Assembly: GCA_964518905.1 (NCBI GenBank) | Contig: CAZFJL010000022.1 | Span: 7,823 to 71,822, forward strand | Source: RDYZ01 sp964518905 | GTDB lineage: Bacteria; Cyanobacteriota; Cyanobacteriia; Cyanobacteriales; Geitlerinemataceae | Length of the DNA stretch: 64,000 bases | Reading direction: 5' to 3' | Shown: one piece after another, positions 1 to 9,985 of the stretch | Layout of the letters: every line of letters begins with the position of its first letter | Numbering within the stretch: position 1 is the first letter of the stretch | Notes under the pieces: generated by a model | Databases searched by the model: none | The model's input: the letters and a program-made list of their open reading frames with translations, nothing else | Told to the model about the DNA's origin: nothing | Translations under genes and position numbers: made by a program

Positions 1-91
1 AAAATCGTAACGCTTTGTTATGCCTGATGCGCCCGGATGCGATCTTGCGTGACGATGCGTTCACCGCCGATTCCAGCCGCCCCCGCCGCCA

Positions 92-3058
92 ATGCCACCC
101 CGCGCAGCTTCTCCCGCCCGTCAAACCGGCCATCTTCCGCCGTCCCCTCCCTCCTCGGAAACTCCGACCAACCTCAGCACCGGTCTCGGTCGCGACACGA
201 TTCGCATACGCGGCGCACGTCAGCACAATTTACGCAATGTGAATCTGGATTTGCCGCGCGATCGGCTGATCGTGTTTACCGGCGTCTCCGGATCGGGTAA
301 ATCGTCCCTGGCCTTCGACACGATCTTTGCGGAGGGACAACGCCGCTACATCGAGTCCCTCAGCGCCTACGCCCGCCAGTTTCTCGGTCAGCTCGATAAA
401 CCGGATGTGGAGTCGATCGAGGGTCTGAGTCCGGCGATCTCGATCGATCAAAAATCCACATCGCACAACCCACGATCGACCGTCGGCACGGTGACGGAGA
501 TCTACGACTATTTGCGCTTGCTGTTTGGTCGCGCTGGGGAGCCGCATTGTCCGAAGTGCGATCGCCCGATTCGCCCGCAGACGATCGATCAGATGTGCGA
601 TCGGGTGATGGATCTACCGGAGCGCACCAAGTTTCAGATCCTCGCGCCCGTTGTGCGTGACAAAAAAGGGACGCATCAAAAATTACTGTCGAGCCTCACG
701 ACCCAAGGGTTTGTCCGCGTGCGGATTAATGGCGAAATCCGCGAGCTGTCGGACAATATTGATCTGAATAAAGCCAAACGCCACACGATCGAGATTGTGG
801 TCGATCGGCTAATCGCCAAACCGGGAATCGAAGAACGGCTGGTGGATTCCCTCGCGACGGCGCTGAAACAAGCCGACGGGATCGCCGTAATTTTTGCCGA
901 TCGCCCCGATCGCGATCGACCCGAAGAAATCGTCTTTTCCGAGAATTTCGCCTGTCCCGAACACGGCGCAGTGATGGACGAACTTTCACCGCGTCTATTT
1001 TCGTTTAACTCGCCCTACGGGGCTTGCCCGACGTGTCACGGTCTTGGCAGTTCGCGCACCTTCTCGGAAGAACTCACCGTTCCCGACCCGGACGCCCCGG
1101 TGTATAGCGCGATCGCCCCTTGGTCGGACAAAGACAACAGTTATTATTTATCGCTGCTGTTTAGCGTCGGTGAAGCCTACGGCTTTGAACTCAGCACGCC
1201 GTGGCACAAGCTCAAACCCGAGCAGCAGCACGCCATCCTGTACGGCAGCGACGAACCAATCTGGATCGAAACCGACTCGCGCTATCGCGAAACCAAGGGC
1301 TACTATCGCCATTACGCCGGGGCGATTAACCTCTTGCAGCGCCAGTATGAGGAAAGCAGCTCCGAGCCGCAAAAGGAAAAGCTCGAACAGTATTTAATCG
1401 ACAAACAGTGCGACACCTGCCAGGGGCAGCGGCTCAAGCCGGAGGTGTTGGCGGTCAAGATCGGCCAGTTTAATATCGCCGAGCTGACAGCGGTGTCGAT
1501 CGATACTTGTCTGGCGCGGTTGAATGCGTTGGAGTTGACCGATCGTCAAGCCCAAATCGGCGAGCTAGTCCTGAAGGAAATTCGCGCCCGTCTGCAATTT
1601 TTGCTCGATGTCGGCCTCGACTATCTCACCCTCGAACGTCCGGCGATGACCCTCTCCGGCGGCGAAGCCCAGCGCATCCGCCTCGCCACCCAAATCGGCG
1701 CGGGCTTAACCGGCGTGCTCTACGTCCTCGATGAACCGAGCATCGGCCTGCACCAGCGCGATAACGGGCGACTGATCGAAACCCTGACGAAATTGCGAAA
1801 TCTGGGTAATACGCTGATCGTGGTCGAGCACGACGAGGAAACCATTCGCGCGGCGGATCATGTGGTGGATATCGGCCCCGGTGCGGGCATCCACGGTGGC
1901 GAGATTGTCGCCCAGGGCAGCGTTGCCGAGATTGAACAGGCCGAGCGATCGATCATCGGCGCGTATCTGTCGGGACGTCAGGGCATCACCACGCCCGCCG
2001 ATCGCCGTCCTGGTAATGGCCGATCGCTTGTCCTCAAGCAGGCTCAGGCGAATAACCTGCAAAACATTACCGTCGAGATTCCCCTGGGCTGTCTCGTCAG
2101 CGTCACCGGCGTTTCCGGCTCCGGCAAATCCACCCTCGTCAACGAACTACTTCACCCCGCGCTGCAACACCACCTCACGAAGCGCGTCCCGATGCCGAAA
2201 CAGCTCGGCGCGTTGCAGGTGAAATCCGGGCAGCGCGAGAAGGAATTGAAGGAAATGATCGATAAGGTGATCGTGATCGACCAGTCGCCGATCGGTCGAA
2301 CTCCGCGATCGAACCCCGCCACCTACACCGGCATTTTTGACGGCATTCGCCAGGTGTTCGCGGAAGCGGTGGAGGCAAAAACACGCGGCTATAAACCCGG
2401 TCGCTTTTCGTTCAACGTTAAGGGCGGACGCTGCGAAGCCTGTAGCGGCCAAGGCGTTAACGTAATTTCGATGAATTTCTTGCCCGATGTTTATGTGCAG
2501 TGCGATGTTTGCAAAGGGGCGCGATATAACCGCGAAACGTTGCAGGTGAAATACAAGGGGCACTCGATCGCCGATGTCCTCGCCATGAATATCGAAGAAG
2601 CCCTCGGCGTGTTTGAAAATATTCCCCGCGCCGCGAGCCGACTGCAAACCCTGCTGGATGTGGGTTTGGGCTACATCACCCTCGGACAACCCGCGCCGAC
2701 CCTCTCCGGTGGTGAAGCCCAGCGGGTCAAGCTCGCCACGGAACTATCGCGCCGCGCCACCGGAAAAACCCTGTACCTGATCGACGAGCCAACCACCGGC
2801 CTTTCGTTTTACGATGTCCACCGCCTCCTGGATGTGATTCAGCGGCTGGTGGACAAGGGCAATTCGATCCTGGTGATCGAGCATAATCTTGATGTGATTC
2901 GCTGTGCGGATTGGCTGATTGATATGGGGCCCGAGGGGGGTGATCGGGGTGGTGGTGTCGTGGTGGCGGGGACGCCGGAAACGGTGGCAGCCTGTGAGGT
3001 TTCGCATACGGGGCAATATCTACGGGAGGTGTTGCGACAGTATCCGCCGGGGGGATAG
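92..3058 (+). CDS. uvrA: UvrABC excinuclease subunit A
   Basis: DNA-damage recognition ATPase of nucleotide excision repair; it works as a dimer with UvrB in the cytoplasm. Two ABC ATPase halves are visible. The first Walker A (GVSGSGKSS) lies near residue 65 and the second (GVSGSGKST) near residue 675, each followed by its own LSGGEAQR signature. Cysteine pairs of the zinc modules are present (CPKC near residue 150, CEAC and CDVC near 780-810). At 988 residues it is slightly longer than usual: about 35 Pro/Arg/Ser-rich residues precede the family start (IRIRGARQHNL), so the true start could be a little downstream. It is followed after 226 bp by lepA on the same strand. Confidence 0.97.
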   Translation: MPPRAASPARQTGHLPPSPPSSETPTNLSTGLGRDTIRIRGARQHNLRNVNLDLPRDRLIVFTGVSGSGKSSLAFDTIFAEGQRRYIESLSAYARQFLGQLDKPDVESIEGLSPAISIDQKSTSHNPRSTVGTVTEIYDYLRLLFGRAGEPHCPKCDRPIRPQTIDQMCDRVMDLPERTKFQILAPVVRDKKGTHQKLLSSLTTQGFVRVRINGEIRELSDNIDLNKAKRHTIEIVVDRLIAKPGIEERLVDSLATALKQADGIAVIFADRPDRDRPEEIVFSENFACPEHGAVMDELSPRLFSFNSPYGACPTCHGLGSSRTFSEELTVPDPDAPVYSAIAPWSDKDNSYYLSLLFSVGEAYGFELSTPWHKLKPEQQHAILYGSDEPIWIETDSRYRETKGYYRHYAGAINLLQRQYEESSSEPQKEKLEQYLIDKQCDTCQGQRLKPEVLAVKIGQFNIAELTAVSIDTCLARLNALELTDRQAQIGELVLKEIRARLQFLLDVGLDYLTLERPAMTLSGGEAQRIRLATQIGAGLTGVLYVLDEPSIGLHQRDNGRLIETLTKLRNLGNTLIVVEHDEETIRAADHVVDIGPGAGIHGGEIVAQGSVAEIEQAERSIIGAYLSGRQGITTPADRRPGNGRSLVLKQAQANNLQNITVEIPLGCLVSVTGVSGSGKSTLVNELLHPALQHHLTKRVPMPKQLGALQVKSGQREKELKEMIDKVIVIDQSPIGRTPRSNPATYTGIFDGIRQVFAEAVEAKTRGYKPGRFSFNVKGGRCEACSGQGVNVISMNFLPDVYVQCDVCKGARYNRETLQVKYKGHSIADVLAMNIEEALGVFENIPRAASRLQTLLDVGLGYITLGQPAPTLSGGEAQRVKLATELSRRATGKTLYLIDEPTTGLSFYDVHRLLDVIQRLVDKGNSILVIEHNLDVIRCADWLIDMGPEGGDRGGGVVVAGTPETVAACEVSHTGQYLREVLRQYPPGG

Positions 3059-3284
3059 CGATCGCGACTCTAATGGCGATCATTGATTCGCAATGAACTC
3101 CGATTCGTACTCTTTGGTTGCTTCACCCTCGTATCAAGCCACTCAGCCGTCAGATCGTGCCACACGCAAGCGATTGCGGCTGATCGTTGTGGACATTCAT
3201 TGAGTTTCACGAGCCGCATCGTAAAACTCAGTTAAAATATGTAAACCGCATGACACTTTTCGACGCCCCGATCGGGTTTATTCC

Positions 3285-5093
3285 ATGACCGACGCCCCCG
3301 TCTCCCGCATTCGCAACTTTTGCATCATCGCCCACATCGACCACGGTAAATCCACCCTGGCCGATCGCCTGCTGCAAGAAACCGGAACCGTCGAAGCGCG
3401 GCAGATGAAAGCGCAGTTCCTCGACAACATGGATCTTGAACGCGAACGCGGCATCACGATTAAGCTGCAAGCGGCTCGGATGAGCTACACCGCCAAAGAC
3501 GGCGAGAACTATATTCTCAACCTGATCGACACGCCGGGACACGTGGATTTTTCCTACGAAGTCTCGCGATCGCTAGCCGCCTGTGAAGGAGCGCTGCTGG
3601 TGGTAGATGCGGCTCAGGGCGTTGAAGCGCAAACCCTGGCGAATGTATACCTGGCGCTGGAAAACGACCTGGAAATTATTCCCGTCCTCAACAAAATTGA
3701 CCTACCGGGCGCGGAACCCGATCGTGTGGCCGCCGAAATTGAAGAAGTAATCGGCCTTGACTGTTCCGACGCGATTCGCGCGTCTGCGAAAGCGGGTATT
3801 GGGATTGAAGATATTCTCGAAGCGCTAGTGACCCGTGTTCCGCCGCCAGCCGAGACGATCGATAAGCCGCTGCGAGCGCTGATTTTTGATAGCTATTACG
3901 ATCCCTATCGTGGGGCGATCGCCTACTTCCGCATCATGGATGGATCGCTCAAGAAGACCGATCGCGTGCGTTTCATGGCCTCCGGTCGCGATTTTGACCT
4001 CGATGAAATCGGCATTTTGTCCCCCGGTCAAGTCCCGGTCGAAGAACTCCACGCCGGAGAAGTGGGCTACCTAGCCGCCGCGATCAAATCCGTGGAAGAT
4101 GCCCGCGTCGGCGACACGATCGCCCATCCCAAAGCCCTGCCCGAGTCGGCTCTACCGGGCTATGCCGAAGCCACCCCGATGGTCTTTTGCGGCCTATTCC
4201 CCACCGATGCCGATCAATTCGAGGATTTGCGCGAAGCCCTCGATAAGCTGCGCCTGAACGATGCGGCCTTACAGTATGAGCCAGAAACCTCGACCGCGAT
4301 GGGGTTCGGCTTCCGCTGTGGTTTCCTCGGGCTGCTGCACATGGAAATCATCCAAGAGCGACTCGAACGCGAATACGATTTAGACCTGATCACGACCGCG
4401 CCCTCGGTGGTGTATCAGGTGACGATGAATGATGGGGAGGTGCTGACGATCGATAATCCCAGCACGTTACCAGATCCAACGAATCGCGAGTCAATTTCTG
4501 AGCCGTATGTCCGCGTGGAGACGATCACGCCGGAAGAATATGTCGGTACATTGATGGAGCTGTGTCAAACGCGGCGCGGTGATTTCATCGACATGAAGTA
4601 CCTGACGCCGACGCGGACGACGCTGATTTATGAATTGCCCCTCGCTGAAGTCGTGACGGACTTTTTCGATCAGGTCAAATCCCGATCGCGCGGCTACGCC
4701 AGCATGGAGTACAAGCTGATCGGCTATCGTCCCAATACGCTGGTGCGGCTGGATGTGAAGGTCAACGGTGACGCGGTCGATGCGCTAACGGCGATCGTCC
4801 ATCGTGATAAGGCGTACGATGTGGGTCGCGCGTTGGTCAGCAAGTTAAAAGAGCTAATTCCACGCCACCAGTTTAAAGTGCCGATTCAGGCCGCGATCGG
4901 GAGCCGTGTAATCGCCAGCGAGCATATTCCGGCGCTGCGGAAAGACGTCCTCGCGAAATGCTACGGCGGCGATATTTCCCGGAAGAAAAAGCTCCTCAAG
5001 AAACAGGCAAAAGGCAAGAAACGCATGAAGGCGATCGGTACGGTGGATGTGCCGCAAGACGCATTTATGGCGATGCTCAAGCTCGAACGTTAA
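3285..5093 (+). CDS. lepA: Elongation factor 4 (LepA), ribosome-associated GTPase
   Basis: Translational GTPase related to EF-G that acts on stalled or mistranslocated ribosomes. The G1 motif AHIDHGKST lies near residue 20, followed by the switch region RGITIKLQA, G3 DTPGH and G4 NKIDLPGAEPDR. The C-terminal LepA-specific domain ends in a lysine-rich tail (KKKLLKKQAKGKKRMKAIG), as is typical. The 602-residue length matches the family. It ends 15 bp from the convergent lipoprotein gene, leaving no room for a separate terminator. Identification is secure. Confidence 0.98.
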   Translation: MTDAPVSRIRNFCIIAHIDHGKSTLADRLLQETGTVEARQMKAQFLDNMDLERERGITIKLQAARMSYTAKDGENYILNLIDTPGHVDFSYEVSRSLAACEGALLVVDAAQGVEAQTLANVYLALENDLEIIPVLNKIDLPGAEPDRVAAEIEEVIGLDCSDAIRASAKAGIGIEDILEALVTRVPPPAETIDKPLRALIFDSYYDPYRGAIAYFRIMDGSLKKTDRVRFMASGRDFDLDEIGILSPGQVPVEELHAGEVGYLAAAIKSVEDARVGDTIAHPKALPESALPGYAEATPMVFCGLFPTDADQFEDLREALDKLRLNDAALQYEPETSTAMGFGFRCGFLGLLHMEIIQERLEREYDLDLITTAPSVVYQVTMNDGEVLTIDNPSTLPDPTNRESISEPYVRVETITPEEYVGTLMELCQTRRGDFIDMKYLTPTRTTLIYELPLAEVVTDFFDQVKSRSRGYASMEYKLIGYRPNTLVRLDVKVNGDAVDALTAIVHRDKAYDVGRALVSKLKELIPRHQFKVPIQAAIGSRVIASEHIPALRKDVLAKCYGGDISRKKKLLKKQAKGKKRMKAIGTVDVPQDAFMAMLKLER

Positions 5094-5107
5094 TCGAGTG
5101 AACCGCG

Positions 5108-5944
5108 TTAACGCAGCCGATCGCCCGCTGCGATCGCCGAATTCGCCAGTGTCGCCAACGCCCCCAGCGCCTCCGCCTCCGATAATCCCTTCAGCTCCAC
5201 GCGATATCGCGCCCCGCCATATTCCCACTCCAGCACCGGCGGCGCACAGGACGCGCCACACACTGACGGATTGAAATAGGCCGCTGTCCCGTCGGCTAGC
5301 TCGATCGTCTGGGCGAAGGACTCATCCACTTCGTAATAGTCGCCGCTGCCGCGCCGCGCCGTGATCGTGCCGATCATGCAGGCATTCCCGCGACAGTCGG
5401 GCACGTATCCCAGGTCGATCGCGTAGCGGTCTGCTTCGGCGCGGGCACTGGCGTAGATCGGATCGTCTGGTAGCGGTAGGCGATCGGGGAGCAATACCGG
5501 GATTTGGGTTTGAGCGCGAAGGGTGTCGAGCGCTGGGATGAGGACATCCGGCACGCCCGAGGATGGGCTCGTGAGGGGTTGTGCGGGATTGGCGGAATTG
5601 GCGGAATTTGGGTCTGCCGCCAGCGGTGCGGATGCGGGCGCAGCGGGTTCACGCGTGGGGGCGACTTTTGAACGACGATCGCGATCAGGTTCTGGCGCAG
5701 CATCGGCGGTGTTGCCGGTGATAGCGTTGGGATCACTGGTGATCGGAGCGGGTTGTGTGGCGATCGCGGGGTCAGTCTGGGGCGCGGTATTCGCCGATTT
5801 TGCCGATGGGGTGTCGCCGCCACAGGCCGCGAGCATCAGCAGCGATCCAAGTCCGCAGATCAAGCTCGATCGGTTCAGCCACCGGCTGTAGCTCACCGTA
5901 GCGAGCCACAGTTTCGCAGGGGCGATCAGGAGATAAACACGCAT
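5108..5944 (-). CDS. Putative lipoprotein, function unknown
   Basis: A hydrophobic N-terminus ends in a lipobox (LMLAAC), so the protein is predicted to be lipid-anchored. From the first ATG the signal would be about 40 residues. An in-frame GTG at 5896 gives a more typical 24-residue lipoprotein signal and is the likelier start. After the lipobox comes a Pro/Ala/Asn/Asp-rich linker of about 90 residues. The compact C-terminal domain has four cysteines in two close pairs (CRGNAC and CGASC), suggesting disulfides outside the cytoplasm. It is convergent with lepA. I do not recognise the family of the folded domain. Confidence 0.8.
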   Translation of the reverse strand: MRVYLLIAPAKLWLATVSYSRWLNRSSLICGLGSLLMLAACGGDTPSAKSANTAPQTDPAIATQPAPITSDPNAITGNTADAAPEPDRDRRSKVAPTREPAAPASAPLAADPNSANSANPAQPLTSPSSGVPDVLIPALDTLRAQTQIPVLLPDRLPLPDDPIYASARAEADRYAIDLGYVPDCRGNACMIGTITARRGSGDYYEVDESFAQTIELADGTAAYFNPSVCGASCAPPVLEWEYGGARYRVELKGLSEAEALGALATLANSAIAAGDRLR

Positions 5945-6922
5945 AGATTTCAGTGGAGAATGGCGATCAAAAAGGATGGGTGATGGCGAGAATCCGGTTG
6001 CCGGAATTTCACCCTAACGCGCAGCCGTAGACGGTCGCAAAAATGGGCATCAATCGTTAAGGTTTCGGTCGGTATTTGTTCTGCAGTGCTTAGTTTGAGT
6101 CTTCTTCCTAGCGGGTTAAGCCGCTCAGACCGGCAAAATATTGTTCTCGTACAGCTTGCAACACAGATGAACGGTGATGAATTGGGCAAAATTCGCGCTG
6201 TTTTTCGCCGATCTCGATCGATCTTGACAGCTCTCCTCTAGGCCAAACATTGAGAATAGGTAACTTTAAGCGGTCGGCGCAAGCCTTTACCGACAAAGCT
6301 TGATGCCCAAAATGCGTGAGGCGAGTACCCCACAATTGAATCTAGGCTAACTCACACAAACATCAATCAATTAGTCTTAATAATATATACAGAAGCAAAC
6401 ACTATATTCACTAAAAATATTTTAGATCCACAATAATTAAGAGACAAATCAGGCTAATTTTCTTTCTTAATTTCTTCTCAAACTTGCCTTCTTAGAGTGT
6501 GAATAAAACTTTTCTTCGAGCCCTAAAAGCAACTATATCCGATTTTAAAATTGATTAAAATCTAGAGTTGCTTAATTTAAAAGCAGGGTTGAAATGTAAC
6601 GAATTCCATACAAAAAGCTTAAGAAAATCAATCTCTAGCTCCGTTTCTCTAGCTTGGCCTGCTAGAAGCTCGCGTGATCCCCTTAGATACATATCACTTT
6701 TAGGCGATTCTCTACTTCGCCATGATGTCAGACCTCAAGTCTGGTAAGAGGGGATACTTATGGCACATTTTTGTATCAAAAGCAACAAATAAATATTTTT
6801 TAATATTCCTTAGTCCGCGAAACAAAAAGCCAGACTCTCGCGCATCAATAAGTATTGCGAAAATATCAACCCCATGAATTCTGCTGTTAATGTAAGATGA
6901 AGTCAAGACACTAAACAACTAG

Positions 6923-6949
6923 GGCGAAAACCGATCAGGTTTCGCTTTT
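6923..6949 (+). terminator. Hairpin with T-run, terminator-like
   Basis: An inverted repeat GCGAAA(A)CC / GGTTTCGC with a 5-base loop is followed by TTTT on the + strand. It has the shape of a Rho-independent terminator, but no clear + strand gene ends just before it. It may close an unannotated transcript from the AT-rich region. Confidence 0.4.
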
Positions 6950-6984
6950 CATGTAGAAAGATCACGACTCGCAATGTTCATCGG

Positions 6985-7019
6985 GAAGTCGTAGTGTGGG
7001 AGCGATCCCCAGTGACTTC
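6985..7019 (+). promoter_or_regulatory. Hairpin in the probable 5' leader of the zinc-ribbon gene
   Basis: An outer GAAGTC/GACTTC stem encloses a TGGG/CCCA stem, ending 33 bases before the ATG of the small zinc-ribbon gene. The position suggests a structured leader that could affect translation. I do not recognise it as a known riboswitch. Confidence 0.35.
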
Positions 7020-7051
7020 TCTCACTTAAATAAATTTAACGGAAGGTAATC

Positions 7052-7234
7052 ATGGAACTCTGCCCCTGCTGTAACGCATTGATGCTTCGCCATATTCGTA
7101 GTCGTCAATTGTTCTGGTTGTGTCAGTCCTGTTCCTTTGAGATGGTGATCCGATCGAAAAGTGAAGCCACTAAGCTCGAAGCGCCCATGCTAGGACGCGA
7201 ATCGAAGGCCAACGTTGCGACCTCTTTTGCTTAG
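7052..7234 (+). CDS. Small zinc-ribbon protein
   Basis: A 60-residue protein opening with CPCC and followed about 20 residues later by a second pair, WLCQSC. This gives a four-cysteine zinc ribbon of the kind found in short conserved cyanobacterial proteins (CPCC...RH...FW.C..C). A good ribosome binding site (GGAAGG) lies about 6 bases before the ATG. The second half is polar and probably unstructured. It is monocistronic, convergent with the beta-propeller gene, and preceded by a hairpin-containing leader. The role is unknown; nucleic-acid or protein binding is the usual guess for such ribbons. Confidence 0.7.
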   Translation: MELCPCCNALMLRHIRSRQLFWLCQSCSFEMVIRSKSEATKLEAPMLGRESKANVATSFA

Positions 7235-7259
7235 GTTTTCAGCTTGAGACAAGCCCGCC

Positions 7260-9047
7260 TTAGTTTTTCTTGGTGGGGTTTGGCGTATTGTTAGGTGCAT
7301 CGCTGGGTGATGGCTGGCCAAAGGTATAGAGCCAGCCATCGCGGCTACAGATATAGATTTTTCCGTCCCAGACGATCGGCGTGGATTCAAAGGAACCGGC
7401 CACGCGATCGAGCAATTCCAGGGTTAAGCGGTAGCGCGTGCCGCTCATGCCGATCGCTGTTTGTGCGGCAGATTCCGCAGTGTCAGCCTCAGTATTGGTC
7501 ACTTCAAACGCCATCTGGAATAGGTGAATGCCGCCGTAGCCCGCCGCGATGAGGCGATTGCCGTCGGTGAAGATCGGGGTGGAAATTGAGGCGCCGATCG
7601 GGTAGGTGGCGAGAATTTTGGGCGTGGGATAACGGCGATCGTTGAGCGGGCCAAAAGCCGTGCCGCTGGTTTCGGTTTGGCTGCCGATGTAGAGGTTGCC
7701 ATCGACGGAGCTGGTGGCAAATAGGGGCGGCGTTTCGGCGGATCGATAGTCGTCGTTGAGCGCAACCGAGGCGGTAATGCCGCCTTCCCAGTCGCCGTAG
7801 CCGCGATCGAGCGTCGGCATAAACCAGTCCACGCAGTCGGGATCGGGGCGGGTCGGGTCGAGTTTGAACGCGCCACCGAGACCGGGGATTTTTTCGCGAT
7901 CGACCGTGGCGAAGAGTTTGCCATCGCGGCTGATGGCGATCGAGCCGTTGAGGTCGCCCCCGGCCTGAAACCGCCAGACGACGGTTCGGCTTGCGATCTC
8001 GATCCCGTAAATGCGTCCGCCACCGGATGCGACATAGAGCCGATCGCCCAAAATAGCGGGCGAGGCTTCGGCGACCAGATTGCCGCGATATTTCGCAATG
8101 TCGGCGTCTTCGTAAAGCTTCAGTTCTTGGATAATTTGCGGCTGGATAATGCCGTCTTTTTGGCGGGCGCGGGCGGCGCTGGCGTTGAGAAAATAGCCGA
8201 TCGCGTTTTCACCAACGTTAAACAGTTCGCCATTGCCGAGGGCGATCGCCGAGCTGTCGTTATCGCGGCTGTAGCTATCGGTCAGGCGGATATTCAGCCG
8301 CCAGAGTTCGCGCCCGGTACGAAAGGAAATCGCCCGAAAACTCGGCACGGGATTGGACGTTACCAGGGCATTGCCGACGCCGCGCCGACTGCCCTGGAGA
8401 ATCACCAGCCGATCGTCTTCCTCGGCGGTTTCATCGAGATAAATGCTCGCCGATCCTTTGAGAATGTCGTCAAATTCGTAGCGCCAGACGACTTGCATTG
8501 TGTCGAGATCGAGCTTTCGCAGGCTGTGATCGTAGGCGCCGATCGTCAGGAAAAGTTTGCCGCGATCGCGCACGATCGTCGGTTGCCCCGTCCAGCCCGC
8601 ACCGCTCCAGGTATCCGCCGTGCCGCCGACAATGCTGATGCCGCTGCCGAGGTAAAACCGATTCAGCGTTTGTAGCGCGTTCGGTTGGCCGCGTCCGTAA
8701 AACCGGCGCTGGGCGCTGCCGAGGTAGGTGGGGATCAGCAGTTCGGTTTCGGGGATCGTCGGGCGGACGTCGTTGATTAGGGTGTTGACCTGGGCGCGGA
8801 CGGTGTCGGAAATGGCGATCGGCAAGATGGCGCGGCGCGACTGAGCAGCGGCGCGGCGTGACCCGAGGAGGCTGGCGATCGTGCTGCCCAAAAAAAGGCT
8901 GAGGTAACGCCCGAATCGTCGGCGTCCCCAGGCTTGAGAGGTCGCGATCGACGGAATGCTTGGATCGACGGGGTCGCGATCGGGATCGCCCTGATCGCTC
9001 TGATCATTTTGATCGCCCTGATCGCGATCGGGTTCAAATTGCTGCAC
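7260..9047 (-). CDS. PQQ/BamB-type beta-propeller protein with Tat-like signal
   Basis: A 595-residue protein of repeating beta-propeller blades (GDRLYVASGGGRIYGIE, DGNLYIGSQT, DGKIYICSRDGWLYTF), the pattern of PQQ-like or BamB-like propellers. An Asp/Gln-rich stretch of about 40 residues precedes a twin-arginine-like signal (GRRRFGRYL, a hydrophobic run, then AAAQ), so Tat export to the periplasm or lumen is likely. The family includes quinoprotein dehydrogenases and assembly scaffolds, but I see no dehydrogenase active-site signature and infer a structural or binding role. The gene is transcribed alone, toward the small zinc-ribbon gene. Confidence 0.75.
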   Translation of the reverse strand: MQQFEPDRDQGDQNDQSDQGDPDRDPVDPSIPSIATSQAWGRRRFGRYLSLFLGSTIASLLGSRRAAAQSRRAILPIAISDTVRAQVNTLINDVRPTIPETELLIPTYLGSAQRRFYGRGQPNALQTLNRFYLGSGISIVGGTADTWSGAGWTGQPTIVRDRGKLFLTIGAYDHSLRKLDLDTMQVVWRYEFDDILKGSASIYLDETAEEDDRLVILQGSRRGVGNALVTSNPVPSFRAISFRTGRELWRLNIRLTDSYSRDNDSSAIALGNGELFNVGENAIGYFLNASAARARQKDGIIQPQIIQELKLYEDADIAKYRGNLVAEASPAILGDRLYVASGGGRIYGIEIASRTVVWRFQAGGDLNGSIAISRDGKLFATVDREKIPGLGGAFKLDPTRPDPDCVDWFMPTLDRGYGDWEGGITASVALNDDYRSAETPPLFATSSVDGNLYIGSQTETSGTAFGPLNDRRYPTPKILATYPIGASISTPIFTDGNRLIAAGYGGIHLFQMAFEVTNTEADTAESAAQTAIGMSGTRYRLTLELLDRVAGSFESTPIVWDGKIYICSRDGWLYTFGQPSPSDAPNNTPNPTKKN

Positions 9048-9121
9048 CGCTGAATTGCCTAGCGACGCCCGAATCCGACAGATTCGAGATCGGCTATTGC
9101 TCCACTAAACCGGCTCTCATC

Positions 9122-9985
9122 CTAGCAACTGCCATCGTCCCGATCGCGCACATTCAACAACACGCGATCGCGCAACGCTACATTCGCGCAGGCCACATAA
9201 TCGACCGTTTCCCCCTCGGCGATCGCCACCGAATCGAGGGAATTTCCCGCCAGATCGCAGAGAATGCCGCCCGCCTGTTTGAGAATCGGGTAGGAAATTA
9301 AGTTAAAGCTATCGGAGAGCGATCGCCCATCCACAATCAGATCGGTTGCGCCGCGAGCCAGTTCGCACAGTTCGATCGCGGAATTATCGATCGAGCGCAA
9401 ATCCTGACACTGAGCCAGCAGCGGCTGACAGATTTCGATTTGTTGGGTCGCGCCACCGTAGCCGATTTTGATGTAGCCCATGGCGCGATCGAGATCTTGC
9501 ACGGCAGACGTCTTGATCGGGCGTTCTAGGCAAGTCAGCCCCGATCGATAGTAGGCGTAACCGTCCCGCGTTTCGTAAGCATCGCCCGATCGCAGCCCCA
9601 AAACATAGGCATAGGTCAAATCACCGAGGCAAACATCCTCGACTTTTTCAGCGATCGCCAGCGCCACGCAGGGATCGCCAATGCCGCGATCCCAGTTGAT
9701 CGAGCCATCGATCGGGTCAATAAATAGTGAAAACTTGGCGTCAGGATGGTGGTGAGCAGGCCAGGATTCGATATAAACATTGCAGGGAATATCTGCGACA
9801 AGATTGCGGATGACGTTAATGGCAATATCGTCGGTTTTGTGGCGTGATTTGAGATCGTCGGTGTCATGGCGCGAGTCGATGGCGGGAACATCCCACACGA
9901 GGCGATCGATCAGGGCATGGCGGATATGCATCGCGAGATCGCGGGCAAGATCGGTGTAGAGCATGGCGGTGGTTGTGGCACTCAT
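9122..9985 (-). CDS. Inositol monophosphatase-family protein
   Basis: Shows the central metal-binding motif of the IMPase/FBPase superfamily (DPIDGSINWDRG near residue 92) in a protein of normal length (287 residues). The upstream GEE motif is reduced to YIES. The C-terminal W-D-x-A-A-G motif, which supplies another metal-binding Asp in active enzymes, is replaced by F-N-L-I-S ahead of the conserved QAGG. The fold is therefore clear, but catalysis and substrate (inositol phosphate, PAP or fructose bisphosphate) are uncertain. Confidence 0.8.
   Translation of the reverse strand: MSATTTAMLYTDLARDLAMHIRHALIDRLVWDVPAIDSRHDTDDLKSRHKTDDIAINVIRNLVADIPCNVYIESWPAHHHPDAKFSLFIDPIDGSINWDRGIGDPCVALAIAEKVEDVCLGDLTYAYVLGLRSGDAYETRDGYAYYRSGLTCLERPIKTSAVQDLDRAMGYIKIGYGGATQQIEICQPLLAQCQDLRSIDNSAIELCELARGATDLIVDGRSLSDSFNLISYPILKQAGGILCDLAGNSLDSVAIAEGETVDYVACANVALRDRVLLNVRDRDDGSC

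Larger units (their letters stand above)
5945..7051. other. Gene-poor, partly AT-rich intergenic region
   Basis: About 1.1 kb without a convincing gene. From roughly 6350 to 6660 the sequence is much richer in A+T than its surroundings and lacks the GCGATCGC octamers seen nearly everywhere else. Short open frames here (for example at 6108-6335 and 6712-6918 on the minus strand) resemble no family I know and have no clear ribosome binding site. The right part holds two hairpins listed separately. It could be a decayed insertion or an unannotated RNA locus. Confidence 0.5.

Noticed and set aside
6712..6918. 68-codon minus-strand frame in the AT-rich region
   Set aside because: No ribosome binding site and no recognisable similarity; AT-rich sequence gives such frames only by chance, so it is left uncalled.
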